Shown here one piece after another: positions 45,736 to 54,136 of a stretch of DNA of 64,000 nt. The translations under genes and the position numbers were made by a program. Source of the DNA: Marnyiella aurantia (GTDB taxonomy: Bacteria > Bacteroidota > Bacteroidia > Flavobacteriales > Weeksellaceae); assembly GCF_014041915.1 (NCBI RefSeq), contig NZ_CP059472.1, forward strand, positions 1 to 64,000. Direction: 5' to 3'. Below the pieces are notes generated by a model. That model had not been told where the DNA came from, made no database searches, and saw nothing but the letters and a program-made list of their open reading frames with translations. Each line of letters opens with the position of its first letter. Position 1 is the first letter of the stretch.

Positions 45736-45757
45736 TTATTATGTTAAATTAAAAAAC

Positions 45758-45765
45758 TATCTTTG
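45758..45765 (+). promoter_or_regulatory. -7 box of the phytochrome operon
   Basis: TATCTTTG, 26 bases before the phytochrome ATG. The -33 position reads TTA rather than TTG. Confidence 0.55.
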
Positions 45766-45791
45766 TTTATATACCTATCACTAATAAACCT

Positions 45792-47996
45792 ATGAATATT
45801 GTTGACTGCCACGAAGAAATGATCCATATTTCAGGCCACATTCAGGATTTTGGGTACCTGCTGGGTCTTGATGCGGAAACAAAAACCATCAAATTTTACA
45901 GTCAGAATATCACTTCGCTGTTTCCAGCAGACGAAATTTTTTTTGGCAAAACCCTTACTGAGGCAGGAGAAATCTTTGAGCCACTGCTCTCTTCGCCCGT
46001 TTTTATCGGTCTGGATTTTTCCGAAATGAAGGATTCTGATGTCTATCTGGATAAAATAAAGATTTCCGGTGTGAACTATCATCTGTCTGTTTACAGATTT
46101 AATGATGTGGTACATCTGGAACTGGAGACCGTTACGGAATTTTTTAAGCAGAGAAGTTTCGTGTCCAAAAAATATGAAAGCATCCACAACGCACTGGATT
46201 CTGAAGGTATATGGCGCGAATTACTATCCTCAGTTTCTGAAGCAATAGACTACGACCGTATTATGATTTACCGCTTTCTGGAAGATGGAAGTGGAAAAGT
46301 TATTGCCGAGAAAATAAAGAATGATGTAGAAAGCTTTATGCATCTTCATTATCCTGAGTCTGACATACCAAGACAGGCACGCGAACTGTATCTGAAAAAA
46401 AGAAAACGGATCTTCAGCAACGTCTATTCCGAACCCGTTCCTATCATCAGTAGCAGTCCGGAGCCAATAGATTTAACGTATTCTTCAGTGCGCGCAATGT
46501 CGCCGGTGCATGGCCAGTACCTTAAGAATACTGGAGTAGCTTCCAGTTTCAGTACATCAATTATCATCAATAATAAGCTTTGGGGTATGGTAACATGCCA
46601 GAATGTGGAACCTAAGCATATTGACTTGGTGAACAGGATCCGTGCTGAAGTTTTCACTGTTATAGCAGCTAATGCCTATACCTCCTATAAATCTGCACAA
46701 ATGCTGGCCGACAGCATTGAACTGGAAAATAATATAGGATCACTTAAATCTAAACTGCTTGCCTGTGACAGCTTGGAGGAATCGCTCTTTACTAATATTG
46801 ATGAGATGCGCCGTTATCCTGCAGCCGATGGCCTGGCAATAATTGTTCATGACCATATCCGGACTTCCGGCGACGTGCCTTCCGACGAGAATATCTTTCG
46901 AATTGTAAAGTATGCACGTGAAAATCCACTAAAGAATTTTTACTCTACAAACGATTTTTCACATACTGATCAGGGAAATTTGGGGAATCTCAATAATGCC
47001 GCCGGCGTAATGTTCGGTTTTACAGATGATAAAAGAAATGAATTGCTGATATGGTTCCGGAAGGAAATAGATACCCAAATCCTGTGGGCAGGAAATCCAT
47101 CCAAGCAGACTGAAAAGATTTTTAAAGATGGCGTGGAGCAGATGGTGATCTCGCCACGTAAGTCCTTTGCTACTTATATCCAGGAAATTAAGGGTAAGTC
47201 CCAACCATGGAAAAACAGAGACGTTTTTGCAGCAAAAAAAGTGGTAGCCACCATTCTGGAAACTACCTACTCGCAGTTTCGGAAGGTGCAGGAACTTAAC
47301 CGCGAACTGAAAGACCTTAATGAAGAACTGGACAGTTTTTCATATACCATTTCCCATGACCTTGGAACCCCTCTTACAGTGATGAAACTGAATGCCCAGC
47401 TGTTGGAAAAGTCACACGGATCCAATCCCGATGTGAAGAAACGCATTTCAAGTATCCTGGATGAGATTATGGGAATGGAAATGATGATGCGTGGGGTACT
47501 TAATCTGAGCCGCGCAAAATCCGCTCAGATCGCCGTGGAAGAAGTGGAGACAAAATCCCTTATAGAAAAGGTTTGCTACGATGTAAAGCTTACATTAAAC
47601 AGTAAAAATACCGCAATTGAAATATTGGACTGTCCTAATGTTATGGCCGATAAGATCATGCTTATTCAGGTATTTCTGAACATTATAGGTAACGCAGTAA
47701 AATATTCGAGTAAAACAGAACAGCCTAAGGTGCAGATCAGCGGGAAAGTGGCGGAAGATACAATAGTGTACACGATTAAGGATAACGGAATTGGTATTGC
47801 AGAGGAGGACCAACAGCATATGTTCAGGATTTTTCACCGCATGAGCAATTCTAAAGGCTTTAACGGAAATGGGGTGGGCCTCTCTATCGTGTACCGCATT
47901 ATGAACAGGTTGGGGGGATCCATCTCATTTGACAGTGTGGAAGAGGAAGGAACTTCTTTTCATCTCATCTTTAAGAAACCGCCGGTAAAAGTATGA
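45792..47996 (+). CDS. Bacteriophytochrome sensor histidine kinase
   Basis: A red/far-red photoreceptor kinase. The 734-residue protein has PAS (about 1-120), GAF (about 135-305), PHY (about 320-500) and histidine kinase (about 510-734). Cys6, in DCHEEMIHISGHIQDFGYLL, is at the biliverdin-attachment position. The GAF domain carries the bilin-pocket motif YPESDIPRQARELYL (Asp191, Ile192, Pro193). The kinase has the phospho-acceptor His522 in FSYTISHDLGTPL and ATP-lid motifs NAVKYS, DNGIGIA and GNGVGLSIV. No response regulator gene is adjacent, so the output partner is encoded elsewhere. The gene overlaps heme oxygenase by ATGA. Confidence 0.95.
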   Translation: MNIVDCHEEMIHISGHIQDFGYLLGLDAETKTIKFYSQNITSLFPADEIFFGKTLTEAGEIFEPLLSSPVFIGLDFSEMKDSDVYLDKIKISGVNYHLSVYRFNDVVHLELETVTEFFKQRSFVSKKYESIHNALDSEGIWRELLSSVSEAIDYDRIMIYRFLEDGSGKVIAEKIKNDVESFMHLHYPESDIPRQARELYLKKRKRIFSNVYSEPVPIISSSPEPIDLTYSSVRAMSPVHGQYLKNTGVASSFSTSIIINNKLWGMVTCQNVEPKHIDLVNRIRAEVFTVIAANAYTSYKSAQMLADSIELENNIGSLKSKLLACDSLEESLFTNIDEMRRYPAADGLAIIVHDHIRTSGDVPSDENIFRIVKYARENPLKNFYSTNDFSHTDQGNLGNLNNAAGVMFGFTDDKRNELLIWFRKEIDTQILWAGNPSKQTEKIFKDGVEQMVISPRKSFATYIQEIKGKSQPWKNRDVFAAKKVVATILETTYSQFRKVQELNRELKDLNEELDSFSYTISHDLGTPLTVMKLNAQLLEKSHGSNPDVKKRISSILDEIMGMEMMMRGVLNLSRAKSAQIAVEEVETKSLIEKVCYDVKLTLNSKNTAIEILDCPNVMADKIMLIQVFLNIIGNAVKYSSKTEQPKVQISGKVAEDTIVYTIKDNGIGIAEEDQQHMFRIFHRMSNSKGFNGNGVGLSIVYRIMNRLGGSISFDSVEEEGTSFHLIFKKPPVKV

Positions 47997-48544
47997 TATC
48001 AGAAATTTTAAAAAATCAGACCAAAGAACTTCATGACAGGGTAGAACAGAAATTTAACTCTGCCAAAATATTTGAAGATAATTATACCCCTGATGATTAC
48101 AGCAAGCTGCTGACGTACAACTACCTTTTTCTGCGGAGCTGCGAAGAACCGGTTTTTGAATCGCTGTCCGAAAACTTCGGTGAACTTCTGGCGCTGGACA
48201 AAAGACGCAAGATTCACCTGTTTGATCTGGAAAAAGAGCATCTGAATACTGAAAAGCACAGTGCAGGCGAAATTTGTGTAAATAGCGAAGCTGAAGCTTT
48301 GGGCATCATGTATGTGATGGAAGGGTCTACACTTGGAGGTAATATGATTGCAAAAAAACTGGAAGCCAGCGACTCATTTATGGGCAGTAAATTCCCATAC
48401 TTCAGATGCTATGGCGACCGCACCGGCTCCATGTGGAAAAATTTTAAATCTGTTCTGGATGAAGTGATCTCCGAAGATGATCACGGTGATGTTCTGAAAG
48501 GTGCGGAAAAAGCCTATCATTTTCTACTTAGACTGCCGGATTAG
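47993..48544 (+). CDS. Heme oxygenase, biliverdin-producing (BphO-like)
   Basis: Opens heme to biliverdin, the chromophore of the phytochrome encoded just upstream. The 183-residue all-helical protein has the proximal heme ligand His14 (TKELHDRVEQ) and the distal helix pattern LGIMYVMEGSTLGGNMIAKK (about 104-123), typical of bacterial HO. Its ATG overlaps the kinase stop, so the two are translationally coupled. Iron recovery from heme is a possible second role, but the context favours chromophore supply. Confidence 0.95.
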   Translation: MISEILKNQTKELHDRVEQKFNSAKIFEDNYTPDDYSKLLTYNYLFLRSCEEPVFESLSENFGELLALDKRRKIHLFDLEKEHLNTEKHSAGEICVNSEAEALGIMYVMEGSTLGGNMIAKKLEASDSFMGSKFPYFRCYGDRTGSMWKNFKSVLDEVISEDDHGDVLKGAEKAYHFLLRLPD

Positions 48545-48585
48545 CGTCCGATGGTTTCATTTTTGCTGAAAACTTCGAAAAAACG

Positions 48586-49626
48586 ATGGCAAAGGAACTT
48601 TACTATTCTCCGGAGATGGACAGGCTGACTCCACAGGAACAGTTGCTTTTGGATAAGGATATTAAACTCGTTGAAAAAGCGGTTCGTGTATCGTCTAAGG
48701 TTAACGGTAAGAGGTACGCAACCCGAAATGCTCATGCAAAATCATTCGGTTTCGTACGCGGTAAGTTTATACCTGTAAAGAATAGGGCCGGTGATTTTTC
48801 CGAACTGCTGCAGGGCAGTAATCTGGGAGTGATCATCCGCTATTCGCATCCCAATTTTTTCACAATGAAAAATGGTCCGGAATATCCGGTTTATGGATGT
48901 TCGGTTAAAATTTACAACAAAAACGTGCCTGTTAGTGCCAAATTTCCCCTGGTAAACGTGCCTGTTTTCATCACCAATTCAGTTTCAAAATTCCTGAAGA
49001 TACACATCAACGCTAATAGATTCTTTATTGCACGCGGCAAACCTTTAGGACTGTCTCTTTTAAGGATTCCGGCACTTGCTCTCTCGGGGCTTTCACTGTT
49101 TTTCGACAGTCAGATCTTCTCTATTCTAAGAAATATGGTGCGCGTGCTGGATATTGAAAAGAGATTTATTGCCACCTATGCTTATCACTCAGTAGGTTGT
49201 TACAGGATGGGTGACAAAGTGGTGAAAATCAGATTGAAACCAACAAAGTACAGAGCTGCACCGGAAGAACCTCTGATGGACCAGACCCAAAAAATGTATG
49301 AGTATTTCGTTAAAGAAGAGCTCAGTTTGGACTTCCAGGTTCAGGTAGGTACCACCGAAAAAAGAACGCCCGTGAACAATCTGCTGAAAAAATGGTCAGA
49401 ACGCAGCTCTAAATTTGTTACAGTAGGCCGCATTGTGCTTCCAAAACAGGATATCACCGAATACCGAAAGATGGCGTATGAAAATCTTTCATTTAATCCC
49501 TTTGAAAATGCCGACGAACTGAAACCCGTGGGAAGGATGCAGAAAATCCGCCAGAAAATATACAATACGTCCATAGCTGCCCGCCAGCACCTTAATCAAA
49601 TCACAAGTTCCAAAATTAACAGATAA
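48586..49626 (+). CDS. Catalase-like heme protein
   Basis: A 346-residue protein of the catalase-related family (short, about 350 residues, no flavodoxin domain). NAHAKSFGFVRGKFIPV (about 48-64) holds the distal His equivalent, GVIIRYSHPNFF matches the catalase VRFS strand, and the end ENLSFNPFENADELKPVGRM matches the ...NxSFNPWHxLxxHRPLGG region of the family. The proximal-Tyr region is not readable with certainty. It is predicted to act on peroxides or fatty-acid hydroperoxides. It lies 41 bases after heme oxygenase and shares the stop/start TAATG with the glycosylase. Confidence 0.85.
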   Translation: MAKELYYSPEMDRLTPQEQLLLDKDIKLVEKAVRVSSKVNGKRYATRNAHAKSFGFVRGKFIPVKNRAGDFSELLQGSNLGVIIRYSHPNFFTMKNGPEYPVYGCSVKIYNKNVPVSAKFPLVNVPVFITNSVSKFLKIHINANRFFIARGKPLGLSLLRIPALALSGLSLFFDSQIFSILRNMVRVLDIEKRFIATYAYHSVGCYRMGDKVVKIRLKPTKYRAAPEEPLMDQTQKMYEYFVKEELSLDFQVQVGTTEKRTPVNNLLKKWSERSSKFVTVGRIVLPKQDITEYRKMAYENLSFNPFENADELKPVGRMQKIRQKIYNTSIAARQHLNQITSSKINR

Positions 49627-50360
49627 TGCCCGAAGGTCCAACCATCTTTAACCTGAAAAACAAACTGAACCGTTTCCGAAAGAAGACTGTTACCGAGGCC
49701 GGCGGTTATGGTGAAATGGATAAATCCGGTTTAGCCGGGCAGCAACTGCTGGATATTGATTCCTACGGAAAGAATTTCATCTTTATTTTTATGGATTTTT
49801 TTATCACTGTACATTTGGGCCTTTTCGGAAGCATGCTCATCAATAAACGTAAGAAATCCAATGCCAGTTTTTCACTGCATTTTGATGACTCAATGATCAA
49901 TTTCTACATTGCTAATGCCAAAAGGATTGACGGTAAGCCACAGGATCACTTTAATTACAACACGGACATTCTGAAAGACACTTATGACGGTGAGTTTGTT
50001 CTGAGCACCGTTCAGGAAAAGTATAAGGAGAAGATGATTGGCGATGTGCTGATGGAACAGGAATTATTTGCCGGCGTTGGCAATATTATCCGAATTGAAT
50101 CTTTGTACCGGTCCAAAATCCATCCCGACAGTTTGGTTAAAAATATTCCCGAAAAGAAACTGGTTTTCCTTATTGAAACAGTTGTAAATTACGGTTTTGA
50201 ATTCCTGGAACAGTCCAAAACGGATACAGTAAAGGAAAAAACACTGATCTACGGGCGAAAAATCTGTCCTAAGGACAAGCGCGATCTTATCATTGAAGAA
50301 ATGGGTAAGGTGAAGCGAAAAACTTACGTCTGCCCGAAATGCCAAAAACTATATTCATAA
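49626..50360 (+). CDS. Fpg/Nei family DNA glycosylase (endonuclease VIII-like)
   Basis: A base-excision enzyme that removes oxidised pyrimidines or purines and nicks the strand. The 244-residue protein starts MPEGPT, with catalytic Pro2 (after Met removal) and Glu3; the conserved Lys is in DSYGKNFIFIF, and the helix-two-turn-helix reads MEQELFAGVGNIIRIESLYR (about 147-166). The C-terminal zinc finger is unusual: CPKD...CPKC, with one of four Cys replaced by Asp, and the intercalating Arg position reads Lys (VKRKTYVCPKC). Its ATG overlaps the catalase-like stop (TAATG). Confidence 0.93.
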   Translation: MPEGPTIFNLKNKLNRFRKKTVTEAGGYGEMDKSGLAGQQLLDIDSYGKNFIFIFMDFFITVHLGLFGSMLINKRKKSNASFSLHFDDSMINFYIANAKRIDGKPQDHFNYNTDILKDTYDGEFVLSTVQEKYKEKMIGDVLMEQELFAGVGNIIRIESLYRSKIHPDSLVKNIPEKKLVFLIETVVNYGFEFLEQSKTDTVKEKTLIYGRKICPKDKRDLIIEEMGKVKRKTYVCPKCQKLYS

Positions 50361-50361
50361 A

Positions 50362-50391
50362 AAATCCTGCCGCGCGGCAGGATTTGTTTTT
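50362..50391. terminator. Bidirectional terminator between the glycosylase and cysK genes
   Basis: A perfect 11-bp stem AAATCCTGCCG/CGGCAGGATTT directly after the glycosylase stop, overlapping the end of convergent cysK. Confidence 0.88.
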
Positions 50392-51322
50392 AGTATTCGA
50401 AAATATTTTCCTCAAAAAGTCTCTCAACAGACCAGTATCTTTCGCCGGTATCATAGTTAAAGGTGAGAATTCGTGAGCCTTCCGGTATTTCGCTCAGTTT
50501 TTTATTTATTGCTGCCAGCGATGATCCCGTGGAGATTCCCGCCAGGATACCCTCTTCACGCGCCAGCCTTTTTGTAAATTCATAAGCCTCTTCCTTTTCC
50601 ACGGATATGGTGCCGTCCAGAAGATCGGTCTTCAGGACTTTAGGTACAAAACCGGCTCCAATACCCTGAAGTGGATGCGGACCGGGCTTACCACCTGATA
50701 TTACAGCCGAGTCTTTAGGTTCCACCGCAAAGCTTTTCATTTTGGGGAATTTCCTTTTCAGTACTTCAGTCACTCCGGTTATGTGACCACCGGTGCCTAC
50801 ACCTGTTATCAGATAATCGAATCCCTCGGGAAAATCCTCCATAATTTCCTGAGCTGTGGTCAATGCATGTATTTCAGGATTGGCTTCATTCTCAAACTGT
50901 TGTGGTATCCAAACATTTTCCAGTTCTCCGGCCATTTCGATTGCTTTCTTTACCGCACCGGAGGTTCCCAGTTCGCGCGGTGTAAGTACGAACTTAGCAC
51001 CATAGGACGACATCAGTTTTCTCCGCTCAACACTCATGCTTTCAGGCATTACAAGTACAAGCTGATAGCCCTTTACCGCACAGACCATCGCCAGTCCCAC
51101 GCCTGTATTACCGGAGGTTGGCTCTACGATCAGGGTGTCTTTTGTGATTTTACCTTCTGATTCAGCTTTTTCAATCATGGCCAGTGCGATCCGGTCTTTT
51201 ATACTTCCGCCGGGATTCTGTCTTTCAAGTTTCATCCAGACCTCGGTATTTTTGCCGAAAATATTATTTATTCTCACCGTCGGTGTTTTACCGATGGCTT
51301 CCAGTACATTATTCAGTATCAT
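50390..51322 (-). CDS. cysK: Cysteine synthase (O-acetylserine sulfhydrylase)
   Basis: Makes cysteine from O-acetylserine and sulfide with PLP. The 310-residue protein has the cofactor lysine Lys42 ([11 protein letters not shown]), the PLP/substrate loop [11 protein letters not shown] (about 65-75), and the phosphate-binding [10 protein letters not shown] (about 174-183), followed by [11 protein letters not shown]. It is immediately downstream of the serine acetyltransferase gene on the same strand (47 bases), giving the two final steps of cysteine synthesis in one unit. CysK versus CysM cannot be settled fully, but the loop favours CysK. Confidence 0.95.
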   Translation of the reverse strand: MILNNVLEAIGKTPTVRINNIFGKNTEVWMKLERQNPGGSIKDRIALAMIEKAESEGKITKDTLIVEPTSGNTGVGLAMVCAVKGYQLVLVMPESMSVERRKLMSSYGAKFVLTPRELGTSGAVKKAIEMAGELENVWIPQQFENEANPEIHALTTAQEIMEDFPEGFDYLITGVGTGGHITGVTEVLKRKFPKMKSFAVEPKDSAVISGGKPGPHPLQGIGAGFVPKVLKTDLLDGTISVEKEEAYEFTKRLAREEGILAGISTGSSLAAINKKLSEIPEGSRILTFNYDTGERYWSVERLFEENIFEY

Positions 51323-51369
51323 ACTATCTTATTTTGTTAGGTTAAATTTGTCTGCACGTCAGCATCAGC

Positions 51370-52182
51370 TTAAATAATGAAATTAATAGGTTCATTTACC
51401 GGCAGTTTATTTCGTACGGTTACAAGACCTTTGTGAAATACTACCGAGTTAGATGCGACACTTTCCGTAATCCATACATTACCCCCGATGAGTGAATCTT
51501 TGCCAATGACCGTTTGGCCTCCCAGTATTGAAGCATTGGCATAAATGACCACATTGTCCTCAATTGTGGGATGGCGTTTTTTATTCTGCAGTTCTTTCGT
51601 TACCGATAGTGCGCCCAGAGTGACACCCTGGTACAGTTTTACATTATTGCCGATTACTGTGGTTTCACCAATCACTATTCCCGTGCCGTGATCAATGAAG
51701 AAGTTTTTGCCGATTTCGGCACCGGGATGAATGTCAATACCCGTCTTACTATGGGCATATTCTGTCCAGATTCTGGGAATTAACTGTACGCCGTGTCTCA
51801 CCAGTTCATGGGCCAGGCGGTACACCGCAATAGCAAAGAAGCCAGGGTATGAAAACTTTACTTCTTCTACACTTTGGGCAGCGGGATCGTTTTCAAAAAT
51901 ATACCTGGCATCATCTTCAAGGGCTTTATAAACAGTAGGGAAAGTATCGAAAAACAAACTGCTGTCCATTTTTGCACCGTCACCCGCTGAACGCAGGATT
52001 TCTTCAAACTGAACTTTAAAACTGTCCAGGCGCGATTCAATTTGTGAAAAGTCGGCGCATCCATTATACTCCAGAAAGAAAATAAACCTGAAGAGACTGT
52101 CTATAAAATCCTCGGTCTTTTTTTTGTCAATATTGAAGATCCGGCGGGAATAACCGGCATGCAGTTGCTTTGCAAAACTCAT
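51370..52182 (-). CDS. cysE: Serine O-acetyltransferase (EpsC-type)
   Basis: Forms O-acetylserine from serine and acetyl-CoA, feeding the cysteine synthase downstream. The 270-residue protein has an N-terminal helical domain and C-terminal left-handed beta-helix hexapeptide repeats (GAEIGKNFFIDHGTGIVIGE, NNVKLYQGVTLGALSV, NKKRHPTIEDNVVIYANASI). The ATG at 52182 gives MSFAKQLHAGYSRRIF; an earlier in-frame start would cross into the mdh promoter region. Feedback control by cysteine is known in the family. Confidence 0.93.
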   Translation of the reverse strand: MSFAKQLHAGYSRRIFNIDKKKTEDFIDSLFRFIFFLEYNGCADFSQIESRLDSFKVQFEEILRSAGDGAKMDSSLFFDTFPTVYKALEDDARYIFENDPAAQSVEEVKFSYPGFFAIAVYRLAHELVRHGVQLIPRIWTEYAHSKTGIDIHPGAEIGKNFFIDHGTGIVIGETTVIGNNVKLYQGVTLGALSVTKELQNKKRHPTIEDNVVIYANASILGGQTVIGKDSLIGGNVWITESVASNSVVFHKGLVTVRNKLPVNEPINFII

Positions 52183-52298
52183 TACAATTAAATATTTTAA
52201 ACAAATGTATACAAGAATGTCTCCAAATGCATTGATCCATGATAATGAATGGTGAGCAGTACTATTACTAATTTTAATTATAAAATAAGGGGCTAAAG

Positions 52299-52329
52299 TT
52301 GGCTGACGCATGTGAATTTCGTAAATTTG
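52299..52329 (+). promoter_or_regulatory. mdh promoter
   Basis: TTG at 52299-52301, 20 bases, TAAATTTG at 52322-52329. This is the best full match to the flavobacterial promoter in the window. A GGCAC/GTGCC hairpin (52341-52345 with 52358-52362) lies in the leader. Confidence 0.8.
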
Positions 52330-52398
52330 CACACCATTCAGGCACCGTGTTTTTTTTGTGCCTTGGCATTAACATCAGAAAATAAACAATAAGATATT

Positions 52399-53325
52399 AT
52401 GAAAGTAACCGTTGTAGGAGCAGGAGCAGTAGGCGCAAGTTGTGCAGAATATATTGCGATGAAAAACTTTGCTTCAGAAGTAGTATTGGTAGATATTAAG
52501 GAAGGTTTTGCCGAGGGTAAAGCGATGGACCTTATGCAGACAGCATCTCTTAACGGTTTCGACACCAGGGTGAGCGGAACAACAGGAGATTACAGCAAGA
52601 CTGCAGGATCTGCCGTAGCTGTTATTACTTCCGGAATTCCAAGAAAGCCTGGAATGACAAGAGAAGAACTGATCGGAATCAATGCAGGTATAGTAAAAGA
52701 AGTTACGGCTAACCTGGTGAAGCATTCTCCGGAGGTGATCATCATCGTAGTTTCCAATCCAATGGATACCATGGCTTACCTGGTACACAAAACATCAGGA
52801 CTTCCAAAGAACAAGATCATCGGTATGGGTGGAGCACTGGATTCCGCACGTTTCAAATACAGACTGGCTGAAGCTTTAGACTGCCCAATCTCTGACGTAG
52901 ACGGTATGGTAATCGCTGCTCACAGTGACACGGGAATGCTTCCGTTAATGAGCAAGGCCACAAGAAACGGTGTTCCTGTTTCTGAATTCCTGGATGCTGA
53001 AAAGCAGGCTTATGTAGAAGAAGAAACTAAAGTTGGTGGTGCTACACTTACAAAGCTTCTGGGAACTTCAGCATGGTATGCACCGGGCGCAGCTGTTTCA
53101 GTACTTGTACATTCAATCCTTTGCGATCAGAAAAAAATGATCCCATGCTCACTGATGCTTGACGGCGAATATGGTGAAAGTGACATCTGCCTTGGTGTTC
53201 CTGCAATTATCGGCAAAAATGGTGTTGAGAAAATCGTAGACATTTCTTTAACTGATGAAGAAAAAGAAAAATTTGCTACCGCGGCCAAAGCTGTAAGAGA
53301 AGTAAACGGTGATCTGAAATTCTAG
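52399..53325 (+). CDS. mdh: Malate dehydrogenase (type 3)
   Basis: TCA-cycle enzyme: NAD-dependent oxidation of malate to oxaloacetate. The 308-residue LDH/MDH-fold protein has the Rossmann start KVTVVGAGAVGASCA, the mobile loop with substrate arginines GIPRKPGMTREEL (about 79-91), VVSNPMDTMAYLV, GGALDSARFKYRL (about 147) and the catalytic His in AAHSDTGMLPL. Type 3 MDH of Bacteroidetes and Chlorobi has this form. It has its own promoter and terminator. Confidence 0.96.
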   Translation: MKVTVVGAGAVGASCAEYIAMKNFASEVVLVDIKEGFAEGKAMDLMQTASLNGFDTRVSGTTGDYSKTAGSAVAVITSGIPRKPGMTREELIGINAGIVKEVTANLVKHSPEVIIIVVSNPMDTMAYLVHKTSGLPKNKIIGMGGALDSARFKYRLAEALDCPISDVDGMVIAAHSDTGMLPLMSKATRNGVPVSEFLDAEKQAYVEEETKVGGATLTKLLGTSAWYAPGAAVSVLVHSILCDQKKMIPCSLMLDGEYGESDICLGVPAIIGKNGVEKIVDISLTDEEKEKFATAAKAVREVNGDLKF

Positions 53326-53348
53326 ACCACTCATATTATCAATAATTT

Positions 53349-53380
53349 AAGCCTTCCCACCGGGAAGGCTTTCTTTTTTA
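53349..53380 (+). terminator. Terminator after mdh
   Basis: A perfect 10-bp stem AAGCCTTCCC/GGGAAGGCTT and a T-rich tail. Confidence 0.9.
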
Positions 53381-53440
53381 AATGGTGTACTAATGCATGT
53401 AAACCGAACTTTGATTATCCTTTTTTTTAGTCCTCTGAGG

Positions 53441-53819
53441 GTAAACCGTTTCCATTACAATGTTTCAGGTGGGCAAACGAGGGTTGTACATCAACAGAGC
53501 GTGGTTTGCGTTATTTGATGCCTTCCTCACTTGTTAAAAGTTGCCGCGTCCGTTCTTCCCACTCCAGGTGGTGATTGCGCTCTACGCTGCGGTTTGGTGG
53601 GCTGGCCAGTACTCCGCATTGGGCATCCATGGCAGGTTCCGGCTTGGTAATGCGAGAGCTTCTGCCGGAGGACGGTCTTGGTTTTTCGTATGCGTTCGTG
53701 CATTTTCTCCATCCGCCGGGGCATACATAAAGTCTTCGCACGGTTTATGGAACACGGTTTCCACGCTTAAGACCCTGTGTTTATGCCGGTAGGGCATCCT
53801 CATCTTTATGAAAATCTAC
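53441..53819 (-). pseudogene. Relic of an IS1182-family transposase
   Basis: Minus-strand fragments in shifting frames spell the C-terminal half of a flavobacterial IS1182 transposase. They are LYVCPGG or MYAPADGE, then SHYQAGTCHGCPMR, then NRSVERNHHLEWEERTRQLL with TSEEGIK and a stop (53511-53513). The next codons continue the homology as RKPRSVDVQPSFAHLKHCNG. The family reads CP.G, Y.A..C.GCPLR..C, NR.IE.NH.L......LLTSEEG, ..RP...E.VF...K. At least two frameshifts and one stop make it inactive. GC content is higher than around it. Confidence 0.75.
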
Positions 53820-54095
53820 AGTACAAACCACCTGTGATGCCCTATATTGGGTTCATTATTTCATCAGTAATGCAAGAGAAATTTTCCGGTAAACGATCAT
53901 AAGATAAAACACAAAAATTTATAAGGCAATCACAATGAATTCCCTTGCAAGCTGAATCCGTGTTAATTTAGAGAGAAAATCTTCGGCTTACTCTTCATAG
54001 AAACAATCATGGGAGTATAAGTAAAAATGAGTATTCATTTTTATTATTAAATGTAATGATTTTATTATTATTTCAGTAATTATAATTAAAAATTA
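53820..54095. other. Non-coding stretch before the T9SS gene
   Basis: AT-rich, with no open frame that looks like a protein; it ends at the -7 box of the next gene. Confidence 0.5.
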
Positions 54096-54103
54096 TATAT
54101 TTG
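54096..54103 (+). promoter_or_regulatory. -7 box of the T9SS type B gene
   Basis: TATATTTG, 33 bases before the ATG, within a very AT-rich tract. Confidence 0.5.
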
Positions 54104-54136
54104 ATATATATTAAACCTTGAAAACTCCAAATTGAT

